Shown: piece by piece, positions 21,702 through 30,095 of the stretch
How the letters are laid out: each line of letters starts with the position of its first letter
Numbering within the stretch: position 1 is the stretch's first letter
From: Altererythrobacter sp. B11
GTDB lineage: Bacteria; Pseudomonadota; Alphaproteobacteria; Sphingomonadales; Sphingomonadaceae
Assembly (NCBI RefSeq): GCF_003569745.1
Contig: NZ_AP018498.1
Location: 372,001-436,000, forward strand
Direction of reading: 5' to 3'
DNA: 64,000 bases
The notes under the pieces: model-generated
What the model was told of the DNA's origin: nothing
The model's database searches: none
The model's input: only the letters and a program-made list of their open reading frames with translations
Made by a program: the position numbers and the translations under genes

Positions 21702-22685
21702 TTACGTCACCGAAGGCACATGCTGGCTGGCGCAGTGGAAGCTGCCCCCGCCGGCCAGCACCGCGTCGGCCGGAAGGCCGATTACGGCGCGATGGGGGAA
21801 CAGGGCGCGCACCGCCGCCACGCCATCCTCGTCATGCACCGAGCCATAGGTGGGCACCACCACGATGTCGCTGCAGATGGCGAAGTTCATGTAGCTGGCC
21901 GGCTCCACATCGCCGCCATCCTCCATCAGGCCGGGGGACGGCACGTCCACCACCTCCAGCCCGAAGTCGCGCGCGCGCGCACGCGCATCGGCATAGATGG
22001 CGGCATTGGGATCATCCGGTCCGCTCGGCAACGGCAGCGCGAGCCTGCCGGGGGCGACGAAGCGGGCGAGATTGTCCACATGGCCATCGGTGTGGTCGCC
22101 CAGCAGGCCTTCGCCCAGCCACAGGATCCGATCAAAACCGAGGTCCGACCGCAGCCGGGCGGCGATCTCCTCCCGCGTCAACTGGGGGTTGCGGTTGCGG
22201 TTGAGCAGGCACTGCTCGGTGGTGACGAGCAGGCCGGTGCCGTCCGTATCAATTGCCCCGCCTTCCAGGATCCACTCGCGCGCGTCGCAGGGCAGGCCGG
22301 CATCGGCCGCCAGCGCCGCGCCCACCGCCTGGTCGCCCTCCATCTCGAACTTGCCGCCCCAGCCGTTGAAGCCGAAGCGACGGCCGATGCGCCCGCCATG
22401 CCCATCCAGCAGGACAAGCGGCCCGGTGTCGCGCAGCCAGATGTCGCCATAGGCCTGCCGCTCCAGCACCACCGATCCGCTCACCAGATCGCGCGCGCGC
22501 ATCTCATTGGCGGCATCGCGCACCACCAGCCGCACTTCCTGCCCCGTCTCGGCAACGGCGTTGGCGAAGGCGGCAATCTGCTCCTGCGCGCGCGGCAAAG
22601 ACTCGGGCCATTCGGCCGGATCATGCGGGAAGCCGATCCAGATCCAATCCTGCGGGGCGAATTCGGCGGGCATGCGGAAGCTCAT
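21702..22685 (-). CDS. aguA: Agmatine deiminase
   Basis: This 327-aa guanidino-group-modifying enzyme converts agmatine to N-carbamoylputrescine in polyamine metabolism. It begins MSFRMPAEFAPQDWIWIGFP, continues with the conserved DIWLRDTGP and FNGWGGKFEME blocks, the EGGAIDTDG and LGDHTDGHVDNLARF (catalytic Glu/His region) and ends with the nucleophile loop GGGSFHCASQ, where Cys is catalytic. ATG 22685 gives the family N-terminus; the frame is open far upstream, but only as antisense to glnE. No N-carbamoylputrescine amidase gene is adjacent, although the two are often paired. Confidence 0.93.
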   Translation of the reverse strand: MSFRMPAEFAPQDWIWIGFPHDPAEWPESLPRAQEQIAAFANAVAETGQEVRLVVRDAANEMRARDLVSGSVVLERQAYGDIWLRDTGPLVLLDGHGGRIGRRFGFNGWGGKFEMEGDQAVGAALAADAGLPCDAREWILEGGAIDTDGTGLLVTTEQCLLNRNRNPQLTREEIAARLRSDLGFDRILWLGEGLLGDHTDGHVDNLARFVAPGRLALPLPSGPDDPNAAIYADARARARDFGLEVVDVPSPGLMEDGGDVEPASYMNFAICSDIVVVPTYGSVHDEDGVAAVRALFPHRAVIGLPADAVLAGGGSFHCASQHVPSVT

Positions 22686-22853
22686 GGCCGGCACCATGCG
22701 GATTGCGCGCCCGCAGGGGCGGAAACTGTGCGAAACATCGGGAAAGAACCTCTCGGGAGATCGTGCGCAGCGGACTCTGGCAAAGCCCGCGGTGCTCCGC
22801 AAGCGTGCTGCGCCGCCCTTGCCCTCGCGCCCGCTCCCATGCAGGGCGGCCTT

Positions 22854-25499
22854 ATGGCTGACTGGAACGGAGCAATCGCGCGGGCCCAGGCCCATTCGCC
22901 TTTCCTGGCGCTGGCGCTGCAGCGGCGCCCAGATCTTGCCGAGCTGCTGCAGGCGGGCAAGGGGGACGCGGCGCTGGCTCTGGCGCGCGAAGCCGGTGAA
23001 GAGGGCGACGTGCCTGCCGCCCTCCGGCGCGAAAAGCTGGCCCTGTCGCTGTCGCTGGCCGTCGGCGATCTGGCCGGGGCCTTCCCGCTCAGCCAGGTGA
23101 TGGGGGAACTCAGCCATTTTGCCGACCGCGCGCTGAGCGAGGCCATTGCCGAGGCGATCCGCCGCCGCGTACCCGATGCGGAGCCGGCCGGCTTCTTCGC
23201 CCTCGCTCTCGGCAAGCATGGCTCCGAAGAGCTGAACTACAGCTCCGACATAGACCCGATCCTGCTGTTCGATCCCGAAACGCTGCCCCGGCGCGAGCGG
23301 GACGAGCCGGGGGATGCGGCGCAGCGCTATGCCCGCGCGATCATGGAGATCATGACCCAGCCGACGGCAGAAGGATACGTCTTTCGCGTGGACCTGCGGC
23401 TGCGACCGGCGAGCGAAGTGACGCCGCTGGCGGTTTCGGTCAATGCGGCCCTCTCGCACTATGAAAGCTCCGCCCTTGCGTGGGAACGTGCCGCCTTCCT
23501 GCGGGCACGGGCCTGCTCGGGCGATATTGCCAAGGGCGAGGCCTTTCTTGCGGCGATCCGCCCCTTCATCTGGCGCCGCAGCCTGGATTTCGCCGCCATC
23601 GAGGAAATCCGCCGGCTCACCGCGCGCATCCGGCAGGCCTATGACGGGCCGCGCGAGCCCGGCCCCGGCTTCGACATCAAGCGCGGGCGCGGCGGCATCC
23701 GCGAGGTGGAGTTCTTCGCCCAGACGCATCAGCTGGTGCATGGCGGGCGCCGCCCGGCCCTGCGCCAGCGCGGCACGCGCGCGGCGCTGGATGCGCTCGC
23801 CGCCGAAGGCATCATTTCCGCCGGCGATGCGGAACTGCTGGGCGCCTCCTACGATCGCCTGCGCGTGATCGAGCACCGTTTGCAGATGGTGGAGGACCGG
23901 CAGACGCACAGCCTGCCCGAAAATCCCGCCGCGCTCGACAATGTCGCCCGCCTCGACGGCCTGCCCGATGGCGCGGCGCTGCTGGAGGAACTGCGGGCGC
24001 TCTGCAGCCAGGTGGCGGATCGCTATTCCGCGCTGCTCGGGGACGACGAGGCCGAAGTTACAGCCGTCCCGGTGGCCGGCGCGCAATTTGCCGAGCGGGT
24101 GGACAAATGGCGGCAGGCGATCCGCGACCGGCGGGGGGTGGAAGCGCGCGCTGCCTATGATGCGATCGTCCCCATCCTGCTCGAGGGCCTCGCCAAGGCA
24201 CCCGAGCCGGAGCGGGCGACGGCACGGTGGGAGACATTCCTGGGCCGCCTGCCCAGCGTGGTGAACCTGTTCCGCCTGTTCGAGCAGCGCCCCGGCCTGC
24301 TCGAACAGGTGCTGCGCGTGCTGAGCCTGGCCGAGCCGCTGGCGGACGAGCTTGCCCGGCGGCCCGAACTGCTCGACCGGATGATCGACCAGAGCGCGCT
24401 CGATCTGCCGCGCCCGGTCGCAGCGCTCGCCGCGCGCATGGCGGCGCGGGAGACCGATGACGATTACGAGCGCAAGCTCGACCGCGTGCGTCAGGTGGTG
24501 GGGGAGGAACGCTTTGCGCTGGGGGTGCAGCTGATCGATGCGCGGCACGACCCGCTGGAGATTGCCTCGGGCCTCGCGCGCGTGGCCGAAGCCGCTCTGC
24601 AGGTGGCGGCGGCGGCAGCATGCCGCGAGTTCGAATCGGCGCACGGGCGGGTGCCGCGGGGCGAGCTTATCATCCTCGGCCTCGGGCGGCTGGGGGGCGG
24701 TGCGCTCACCCACGCGTCCGACCTCGATCTGGTCTATCTGTTCACTGGGGAGATCGGCGTGGAATCGGACGGGCGCCGTCCGCTCACCGCCTCGCTCTAT
24801 TTCAACCGGCTGGCGCAGCGGGTGACCGCCGCGCTCAGCGTGCCCACCGCCGAGGGCGCCCTGTACGAAGTCGACACGCGGCTGCGCCCGCAGGGCACCC
24901 AGGGGCCGCTCGCCGTGAGCCTGGAGAGCTTTGCGCGCTACCAGAAGGAGGACGCCTGGACCTGGGAGCATATGGCGCTGTGCCGCGCCCGCCCGGTCTA
25001 TGGCCCGCGGCTGGGGCGAGAGTCGCTGTCGGGCATCCTTGGCGAGGTGCTGCAGGCGCCACGCGATCCAGACGCGCTGCGCGCCGACGTGCTCAAGATG
25101 CGCACCGACATGGCCGCGCACAAACCGCCGCGCGGGCCGCTGGACGCCAAGCTGCTGCGCGGCGGGCTGGTCGATTGCGAATTCATCATCCACTATCTGC
25201 AGCTGCGCGAGCGCACGGCCTTCCACCCGGCGCTGGAGCAGGCGATCGCGGCGCTGATCGCTGCCGGGCTGCTGCCGGAGAGCTTTGCCGGCCATTTCGA
25301 GATACTCGCCCGGCTGCTGGTCTCTGCGCGGCTGCTGGCGCCGGATGGGCAGGAGCCGCCGCCGGCTGCACGCGGGGCGCTTGCGCGCGCCTGCCGATGC
25401 GAGGATTACGCGATGCTGATCGAAGAGCTGAACGGCGCACGGCGCGGCGTTGCGCAATGCTGGGCTGCGCTGTTTGGCGAGGAACTGGAGATCGAATGA
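22854..25499 (+). CDS. glnE: Bifunctional glutamine synthetase adenylyltransferase/deadenylase
   Basis: The 881-aa protein contains two nucleotidyltransferase domains, each followed by a helical GlnD-UTase-type domain. The N-terminal adenylyl-removase motif is GKHGSEELNYSSDIDPILLF (about residue 120), and the C-terminal adenylyltransferase motif is GLGRLGGGALTHASDLDLVY (about 610). Both carry the G(G/S)...DxD signature. It toggles glutamine synthetase activity in response to PII and glutamine. It is a little shorter than E. coli GlnE (946 aa). ATG 22854 has AGGGCGG just upstream; ATG 22839 adds five residues. The stop overlaps the bcp start. Confidence 0.95.
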   Translation: MADWNGAIARAQAHSPFLALALQRRPDLAELLQAGKGDAALALAREAGEEGDVPAALRREKLALSLSLAVGDLAGAFPLSQVMGELSHFADRALSEAIAEAIRRRVPDAEPAGFFALALGKHGSEELNYSSDIDPILLFDPETLPRRERDEPGDAAQRYARAIMEIMTQPTAEGYVFRVDLRLRPASEVTPLAVSVNAALSHYESSALAWERAAFLRARACSGDIAKGEAFLAAIRPFIWRRSLDFAAIEEIRRLTARIRQAYDGPREPGPGFDIKRGRGGIREVEFFAQTHQLVHGGRRPALRQRGTRAALDALAAEGIISAGDAELLGASYDRLRVIEHRLQMVEDRQTHSLPENPAALDNVARLDGLPDGAALLEELRALCSQVADRYSALLGDDEAEVTAVPVAGAQFAERVDKWRQAIRDRRGVEARAAYDAIVPILLEGLAKAPEPERATARWETFLGRLPSVVNLFRLFEQRPGLLEQVLRVLSLAEPLADELARRPELLDRMIDQSALDLPRPVAALAARMAARETDDDYERKLDRVRQVVGEERFALGVQLIDARHDPLEIASGLARVAEAALQVAAAAACREFESAHGRVPRGELIILGLGRLGGGALTHASDLDLVYLFTGEIGVESDGRRPLTASLYFNRLAQRVTAALSVPTAEGALYEVDTRLRPQGTQGPLAVSLESFARYQKEDAWTWEHMALCRARPVYGPRLGRESLSGILGEVLQAPRDPDALRADVLKMRTDMAAHKPPRGPLDAKLLRGGLVDCEFIIHYLQLRERTAFHPALEQAIAALIAAGLLPESFAGHFEILARLLVSARLLAPDGQEPPPAARGALARACRCEDYAMLIEELNGARRGVAQCWAALFGEELEIE

Positions 25500-25972
25500 T
25501 GCAGGAACGCCCCGACACTGGTGACATGATGCCCGATGTGGCGCTGGAACGGCCCGAGGGCGGCACGGTGCGGCCCGCGGATTTTCGCGGGCAGAAGCTG
25601 GTGCTATTCTTCTATCCAAAGGACGATACGCCCGGTTGCACCACCGAAAACAAGGATTTCACCGCGCTCAAGGCGGAGTTCGACGCTGCGGGTGTTGCCC
25701 TGCTGGGCATCAGCAAGGATCCGCCGGCCAAGCACGGCAAGTTCATCGCCAAGCACGATCTCGCCGCTCCGCTCGCCTCCGATGCGGAGGAGGACGGGCT
25801 GGCCGATGCGCTGGGCATCTGGGTGGAAAAGAGCATGTATGGCCGCACCTACATGGGCATGGAGCGGACCACCTATCTGGTGGACGCCGAAGGCCGCATC
25901 GCGCGCGTGTGGCGCAAGGTGAAGGTCAAGGGCCACCCGGCGGAGGTGCTGGAGGCGGCGCGGGCGCTGTGA
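25496..25972 (+). CDS. bcp: Thioredoxin-dependent thiol peroxidase, Bcp/PrxQ type, one-Cys
   Basis: This 158-aa peroxiredoxin reduces hydroperoxides. The peroxidatic cysteine lies in FFYPKDDTPGCTTENKDF (about residue 47). The position five residues later, where E. coli Bcp has its resolving cysteine, is Asn-Lys here, and no other cysteine is present, so this is a one-Cys form needing an external thiol. The SKDPPAKHGKF and YGRTYMGMERTTYLVD blocks are typical. ATG 25496 overlaps the glnE stop (ATGA), so translation is coupled. Confidence 0.94.
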   Translation: MMQERPDTGDMMPDVALERPEGGTVRPADFRGQKLVLFFYPKDDTPGCTTENKDFTALKAEFDAAGVALLGISKDPPAKHGKFIAKHDLAAPLASDAEEDGLADALGIWVEKSMYGRTYMGMERTTYLVDAEGRIARVWRKVKVKGHPAEVLEAARAL

Positions 25973-25979
25973 GCGGGCG

Positions 25980-26768
25980 ATGACCGACCTGTCGCAGGCG
26001 ATCGCCGCCGCGCTGCTCACCGGCGATCCGCAGCGCAAGGTGATGGCGACGCGGGCTCTGGTGCGCGCCTGGCGCAAGGGGGATCTGGCCAGCGGCTTCT
26101 CCGCGACCATGCCCGATCGCCCGGTGTGGCCGCCCACGCTGGAGCTGCTGCCGCCCAATCGCATGCCCAAGCGCGGCCGCGGCGGATCGCTGCGCAACCA
26201 GATCGCCCTGTGGCATTCGCTGGCGCATATCGAATTTGTCGCCATCGACCTGGCGCTCGACATGGCGGGCCGATTCGGCGGGGGGATGGACCGCGGCTTC
26301 GTGGACGATTTCCTCTCCGTCGCGGCGGACGAGGCGATGCATTTCGCGCTGATCGAGCGGAAGCTGCGCAGCCTCGGCTCGGCCTATGGCGCGCTACCGG
26401 CGCATGACGGCTTGTGGGAAGCGGCGCAGGAGACGCGGCACGATGTAGCTGCGCGCCTCGCGGTGGTGCCGATGGTGCTCGAAGCGCGGGGGCTCGACGT
26501 CACCCCGGCGACGCTGGAGCGCGTGCGCGCGCAGGGCGATGAAAGCGGGGCGCGCATCCTCAAGCGAATCCTTGACGACGAAATCCGCCATGTCCGGATC
26601 GGCGCAAATCACTTTAACGCATGGTGTGAAATGGCGGGAATCCGCCCTCAGGAGCACTGGCAGATGCTGGTGAAGCGCCACTTTCGCGGCGCCCTTAAGC
26701 CGCCGTTCAACGACTCAGCGCGCCTCGCAGCCGGTCTGCCGCGAGATTATTACGCGGGTGTTGCCTGA
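25980..26768 (+). CDS. DUF455 family ferritin-like protein
   Basis: The 262-aa protein belongs to the DUF455 group with a ferritin-like di-iron helical bundle. Likely metal ligands are in LAHIEFVAIDLALD (about residue 80), DEAMHFALIERKL (about 118) and DEIRHVRIGANHF (about 198), with the family motif MVLEARGLDVTP between. The biochemical role is not established; the fold resembles oxygen-dependent hydroxylases such as MiaE. It starts seven bases after bcp and likely completes a glnE-bcp-DUF455 operon. DNA-level overlap with bcp is absent. Confidence 0.88.
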   Translation: MTDLSQAIAAALLTGDPQRKVMATRALVRAWRKGDLASGFSATMPDRPVWPPTLELLPPNRMPKRGRGGSLRNQIALWHSLAHIEFVAIDLALDMAGRFGGGMDRGFVDDFLSVAADEAMHFALIERKLRSLGSAYGALPAHDGLWEAAQETRHDVAARLAVVPMVLEARGLDVTPATLERVRAQGDESGARILKRILDDEIRHVRIGANHFNAWCEMAGIRPQEHWQMLVKRHFRGALKPPFNDSARLAAGLPRDYYAGVA

Positions 26769-26936
26769 TTAACCTTTGCCCGGTTAGCCCATCAACCAAC
26801 GAGACGGCGGGGGGTTCCGACCATCTCACGCACAAGGCCCTTGCCAGGGCTCCGGGCCGTTTGTGCCCGGCGGACCGGCAGGGGCGAACCAGCTGGGCGT
26901 AAGGGTCGCCGGGCCAAGACGGGAACAAGAAGTCGC

Positions 26937-27596
26937 ATGATCGCAAGACACGCACTGAGTGCTTTCGCCGGTTTAGCCATGGCACTCGCCGCGAATCCGG
27001 CGCTCGCCGGTGAAACGACCACCGCCACCCAGATCACCAGTGCGCTGAAGACCGATGGCGTCGCGAGCGAACGCGGCGATGCCGAGTTCCAGCAGCTGTT
27101 CGCCAGCTGGAAGGATCTCGACACGAAGGGCCAGCTGGCCTCCACCCCGCAGCTGGGCATCATGATCCCCAACGGCATGCCGGTGGAAGGCGTCACGCTC
27201 ACCAGCGATTACGGCATGCGCAACCACCCCGTGCTGGGCGGTCGCCGCAAGCATGACGGCGTCGATCTTGCCGCCCCCACCGGCACGCCGGTCTATGCCA
27301 CGGCCGATGGCATGGTTTCCAAGGCCTCGCCCTTCGGCAGCTATGGCAACTTCATCCAGATCGAGCATGGCGGCGAACTCGAGACGCGCTACGCTCATCT
27401 TTCCGGCTATGCCGTCTCCGCCGGCGAGCGGGTCCACAAAGGCCAGCTGATCGGCTATATCGGCACCACCGGCCGCTCCACGGGTCCGCACCTTCATTAT
27501 GAAGTGCGCCTCAGCGGCGAATCGGTCGATCCGCACCCCTACATGATCACGCAGCTGGCGGTGAACGAAGCTGGCGGCGGCCAGGGCGGCGACTGA
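26937..27596 (+). CDS. Secreted M23 family metallopeptidase (LytM-type)
   Basis: The 219-aa exported protein has a signal peptide (MIARHALSAFAGLAMALAAN, cleavage after ALA) and a compact M23 domain. Zinc ligands are His in MRNHPVLGGRRKHDGVDLAAP (His...Asp) and HLHYEV; TRYAHLSGY supplies the catalytic histidine. It probably cleaves peptidoglycan cross-bridges or activates amidases. It has no LysM or coiled-coil domain. ATG 26937 follows AAGAAG; longer in-frame starts would destroy the signal peptide. It has its own 168-bp upstream region and is followed by a strong terminator. Confidence 0.94.
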   Translation: MIARHALSAFAGLAMALAANPALAGETTTATQITSALKTDGVASERGDAEFQQLFASWKDLDTKGQLASTPQLGIMIPNGMPVEGVTLTSDYGMRNHPVLGGRRKHDGVDLAAPTGTPVYATADGMVSKASPFGSYGNFIQIEHGGELETRYAHLSGYAVSAGERVHKGQLIGYIGTTGRSTGPHLHYEVRLSGESVDPHPYMITQLAVNEAGGGQGGD

Positions 27597-27625
27597 GCCC
27601 CCTTTCTACCGCGCCAAGCGCATGA

Positions 27626-27655
27626 AAAAGGCGCCGGAGCAATCCGGCGCCTTTT
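27626..27655. terminator. Rho-independent terminator, usable in both directions
   Basis: A 12-bp perfect stem (AAAAGGCGCCGG / CCGGCGCCTTTT) with a 6-nt loop AGCAAT lies 30 bp after the M23 peptidase stop. It carries T-runs on the + strand and, by symmetry, on the - strand, so it could also serve galU, which ends 70 bp away. Confidence 0.9.
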
Positions 27656-27724
27656 CTGTGTCTCGCATCACTCCGTGAGCCGTGCCGCCCGCTCCGCCGG
27701 TTCGCCGGGCGGGCGATAGACAGG

Positions 27725-28600
27725 TCAGGCCAGCAGGCGTTCGGCAATCGCGCGCACTTCGGCGCCCATGTCCGGGCGTTCGAGCGCCAGCGCCAGCGTC
27801 GCTTCGACGAAGCCGGTCTTGCTGCCGCAGTCGAACCGACGGCCGGCGAAGGTCACCGCATGGAAGGGCTGGCCGCCGATCATCTTGGCCATGGCATCGG
27901 TGAGCTGGATCTCCCCACCCGCACCCTTTTCCTGGTTCTCCAGCGTGCGCATCACTTCCGGCTGGAGGATATAGCGGCCGGAGACGATCTTGTTGGAGGG
28001 CGCATCGGCCACCGGCGGCTTTTCCACCAGGCCCTTCACTTCCGTCAGCGCGCCGCTGCTGGCACCCGGCGCAATCACGCCATAGCTGGAAACCTCCTCC
28101 ATCGGCACTTCCAGCACCGAGACGAGATTGCCGCCCACCTCGTTATAGGCTTCCACCATCTGCGCCATGCAGCCGGGCTGGCCCACCATCAGTTCGTCCG
28201 GCAGCAGGATCGCGAAGGGTTCGTCCCCCACGATGGCGCGGGCGCACCAGATGGCATGGCCCAGCCCCATCGGCACCTGCTGGCGCACGGTGATGATGTC
28301 CCCCGGCGTCGCGCGCGTGGGATCGAGAATGGAGAGATCCTTGCCCCGTTCGCGCATGGTCGCTTCCAGCTCGTAAGCAATATCGAAATGCTCGACGATC
28401 GCGCTCTTGCCGCGGCCGGTGACGAAGATCATCTGTTCGATCCCCGCCTCTCGCGCCTCGTCCACGGCGTACTGGATCAGCGGCCGGTCCACCACCGGCA
28501 GCAATTCCTTGGGGATGGCCTTGGTCGCCGGGAGGAAGCGGGTGCCCAGCCCCGCGACGGGGAAGACGGCCTTGCGGATCGGTTTGCGCGTTTCGGTCAT
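27725..28600 (-). CDS. galU: UTP--glucose-1-phosphate uridylyltransferase
   Basis: The 291-aa nucleotidyltransferase makes UDP-glucose for exopolysaccharide, LPS core and cell-envelope glycans. The N-terminal motif AVFPVAGLGTRFLPATKAIPKE carries the nucleotide-binding and catalytic Lys; VDRPLIQYAVDEA, FVTGRGKSAIVEHFD, LPDELM and the KPSGV-type VEKPP block follow. ATG 28600 is chosen because AAGG lies eight bases upstream and the MTETRKPIRKA start is typical; ATG 28606 adds two residues. It is divergent from a small stress-type protein gene. It functionally links to the LPS and exosortase-related genes in the window. Confidence 0.95.
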   Translation of the reverse strand: MTETRKPIRKAVFPVAGLGTRFLPATKAIPKELLPVVDRPLIQYAVDEAREAGIEQMIFVTGRGKSAIVEHFDIAYELEATMRERGKDLSILDPTRATPGDIITVRQQVPMGLGHAIWCARAIVGDEPFAILLPDELMVGQPGCMAQMVEAYNEVGGNLVSVLEVPMEEVSSYGVIAPGASSGALTEVKGLVEKPPVADAPSNKIVSGRYILQPEVMRTLENQEKGAGGEIQLTDAMAKMIGGQPFHAVTFAGRRFDCGSKTGFVEATLALALERPDMGAEVRAIAERLLA

Positions 28601-28730
28601 GTGCATAGCCTTAAAAAGCGCCGGGGCGCGGTCAATAGTCTTTGCTGCGATGCGGAAGATCCGTCCCCTTTCGATGCGCGTGAACTTTCGGCCGCTCTGC
28701 GCATTGGGGAGGAAAGAAAGGATACCTCAT

Positions 28731-28958
28731 ATGGGATTGATCAAACTCGCGGCGCTGGGAACTCTCGCCTACGTCGGCTACAAATATTACGAGAAATCGC
28801 AGGGCGGCAGCAACGCTGCCTTCGCTACCGGCCAGTCCGGGACCGTACGCGATGCCGGCCCCCACGCCACCGCCGATGAAACCAGTCATGACTGGAGCAA
28901 GACTGACGAGGAAAGCGACGAAAGCTTCCCCGCCAGCGATCCGCCCGGAAACTACTGA
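28731..28958 (+). CDS. Small protein (75 aa) ending in the ESFPASDPP motif
   Basis: The ORF starts at ATG 28731 with AAAGGA eight bases upstream. The N-terminus is a short hydrophobic helix (LIKLAALGTLAYVGYKYYEK), the middle is Ser/Gly/Ala-rich and the C-terminus is acidic and ends EESDESFPASDPPGNY. The tail motif ESFPASDPP recurs in many short proteobacterial proteins of unknown role, which supports a real gene. It could be a small membrane-associated stress protein; this is inference. It is divergent from galU, and its stop overlaps the convergent ribbon-helix-helix gene by seven bases. Confidence 0.8.
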   Translation: MGLIKLAALGTLAYVGYKYYEKSQGGSNAAFATGQSGTVRDAGPHATADETSHDWSKTDEESDESFPASDPPGNY

Positions 28959-29209
28959 ACCGGCCCGGCGGCGGCGCGGGCGCAAAGCCGCGCCGCCAGC
29001 CACAGCCGGATAGCCCCCGCCAGGCCCGGGGGCGTGTCGGCAGCAATCCGCTCCACATCGATTCGCGCCACAAGCGCGCTCACCGGCACCCCCTCCTCTC
29101 GCGCGGCGTCGCGCAGCATTTCCCAGAACAGCGGTTCCAGACTGATCGAGGTCTTGTGCCCGGCAATCTCGACCGAACGCTTGGCAGGCGGATGATAGGG
29201 CGTAGCCAT
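28952..29209 (-). CDS. Ribbon-helix-helix domain protein (RHH_4 type)
   Basis: The 85-aa protein contains a ribbon-helix-helix fold: strand KRSVEIAGHKTSISLE, helix PLFWEMLRDAAREE and helix VPVSALVARIDVER, matching the RHH_4 family common in alphaproteobacteria. A predicted C-terminal amphipathic helix (LAGAIRLWLAARLCARA) follows. Members are presumed small DNA-binding regulators; the target is unknown. It is convergent with the 75-aa protein gene and divergent from the HTH-DUF4019 gene, so it could control the shared 85-bp intergenic region. Confidence 0.85.
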   Translation of the reverse strand: MATPYHPPAKRSVEIAGHKTSISLEPLFWEMLRDAAREEGVPVSALVARIDVERIAADTPPGLAGAIRLWLAARLCARAAAGPVQ

Positions 29210-29294
29210 CCCCCACTGTAACCCGGCGCCGCCGCGCGCCCACCCGATTTTTTTGGGGTGGCTGGTCCCATGGCCGCCGCGTAGTTTCCCGCGA

Positions 29295-30041
29295 ATGGCG
29301 CAACACTGCGGATCGCTGACCGAGAAAGAGAAGGAGACGCTTCGGCTGATCCTTCAGGGTCATGACGCAAAATCCATGGCCGTCGCGCTCGATCTGTCGG
29401 TTCACACGATCAATGAACGGCTGCGCGGCGCGCGCCGCAAGCTAGGGGTTACCAGCAGCAAGGAAGCGGCACGGCTGCTGCGCGAGCGGGAAGCCCAAAC
29501 CCCCCAATTTTCTGGACCCAAGCCTTTGGGGGAAGCGGGGAGCCACGGCGATGAGCGACACAACACGGCATGGAAGGGGCGGATTCCCCGCCCTCTGATG
29601 ATCGGAGTACTTCTTGCCATGTCCATCATGATAGCGGCCGCGCTGGCCTCTCTCACCCAGCCGGCGGCGCCTGCTGGCGGGCCGCAAACGGCTTCTACCG
29701 CCGCGACCTCCGCCGAATCGGACGTCACCCGCGCCGCGCGTGACTGGCTGGCGCTGGTGGATGCCGAGGAATGGCAGGCGAGCTGGGCGGCCACTGGCGC
29801 GGCATTTCGCGAGCTCAACAGCGCCGAAACCTGGGCGCGCGTTTCCAAAGATGCCCGCCCGCCGCTCGGCGCGGTCCTCTCGCGTCAGATGCTGAGCCAG
29901 GAAAGCGTGCCTGCCCCGCCCATGGGCTATGAAATGGTGAAGTTCACCACGCGATTCGCGAACCGGCCGGACGCCACCGAAACCCTTTCCCTGGTGAAGG
30001 AGGGCGATGCCTGGAAGGTGGTCGGCTACTGGATATCGTAG
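29295..30041 (+). CDS. Membrane-anchored LuxR-type HTH protein with C-terminal DUF4019
   Basis: The 248-aa protein combines an N-terminal LuxR/GerE helix-turn-helix (residues 8-62; SLTEKEKETLRLILQG and AVALDLSVHTINERLRGAR), one transmembrane helix (about 101-120, LMIGVLLAMSIMIAAALASL) and a periplasmic DUF4019 domain (about 145-245, ending SLVKEGDAWKVVGYWIS). The topology resembles one-component ToxR-like regulators that sense the envelope and bind DNA directly. DUF4019 has no known ligand. ATG 29295 gives a full HTH; an upstream in-frame GTG/ATG at 29253 would extend without adding known domain sequence. No target is evident. Confidence 0.87.
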   Translation: MAQHCGSLTEKEKETLRLILQGHDAKSMAVALDLSVHTINERLRGARRKLGVTSSKEAARLLREREAQTPQFSGPKPLGEAGSHGDERHNTAWKGRIPRPLMIGVLLAMSIMIAAALASLTQPAAPAGGPQTASTAATSAESDVTRAARDWLALVDAEEWQASWAATGAAFRELNSAETWARVSKDARPPLGAVLSRQMLSQESVPAPPMGYEMVKFTTRFANRPDATETLSLVKEGDAWKVVGYWIS

Positions 30042-30095
30042 CGCGCCGGGTGGCGGGGTGAAGCCGAGGTGACGGCTCCGCCCCTGCCGCCGCAA

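Noticed and set aside
21639-22853. In-frame upstream extension of glnE
   Set aside because: It is antisense to agmatine deiminase; ATG 22854 has a ribosome-binding site and gives a normal GlnE.
26770-26786. Short inverted repeat TAACC-N7-GGTTA after the DUF455 gene
   Set aside because: Only 5-bp arms; too likely by chance to call an operator.
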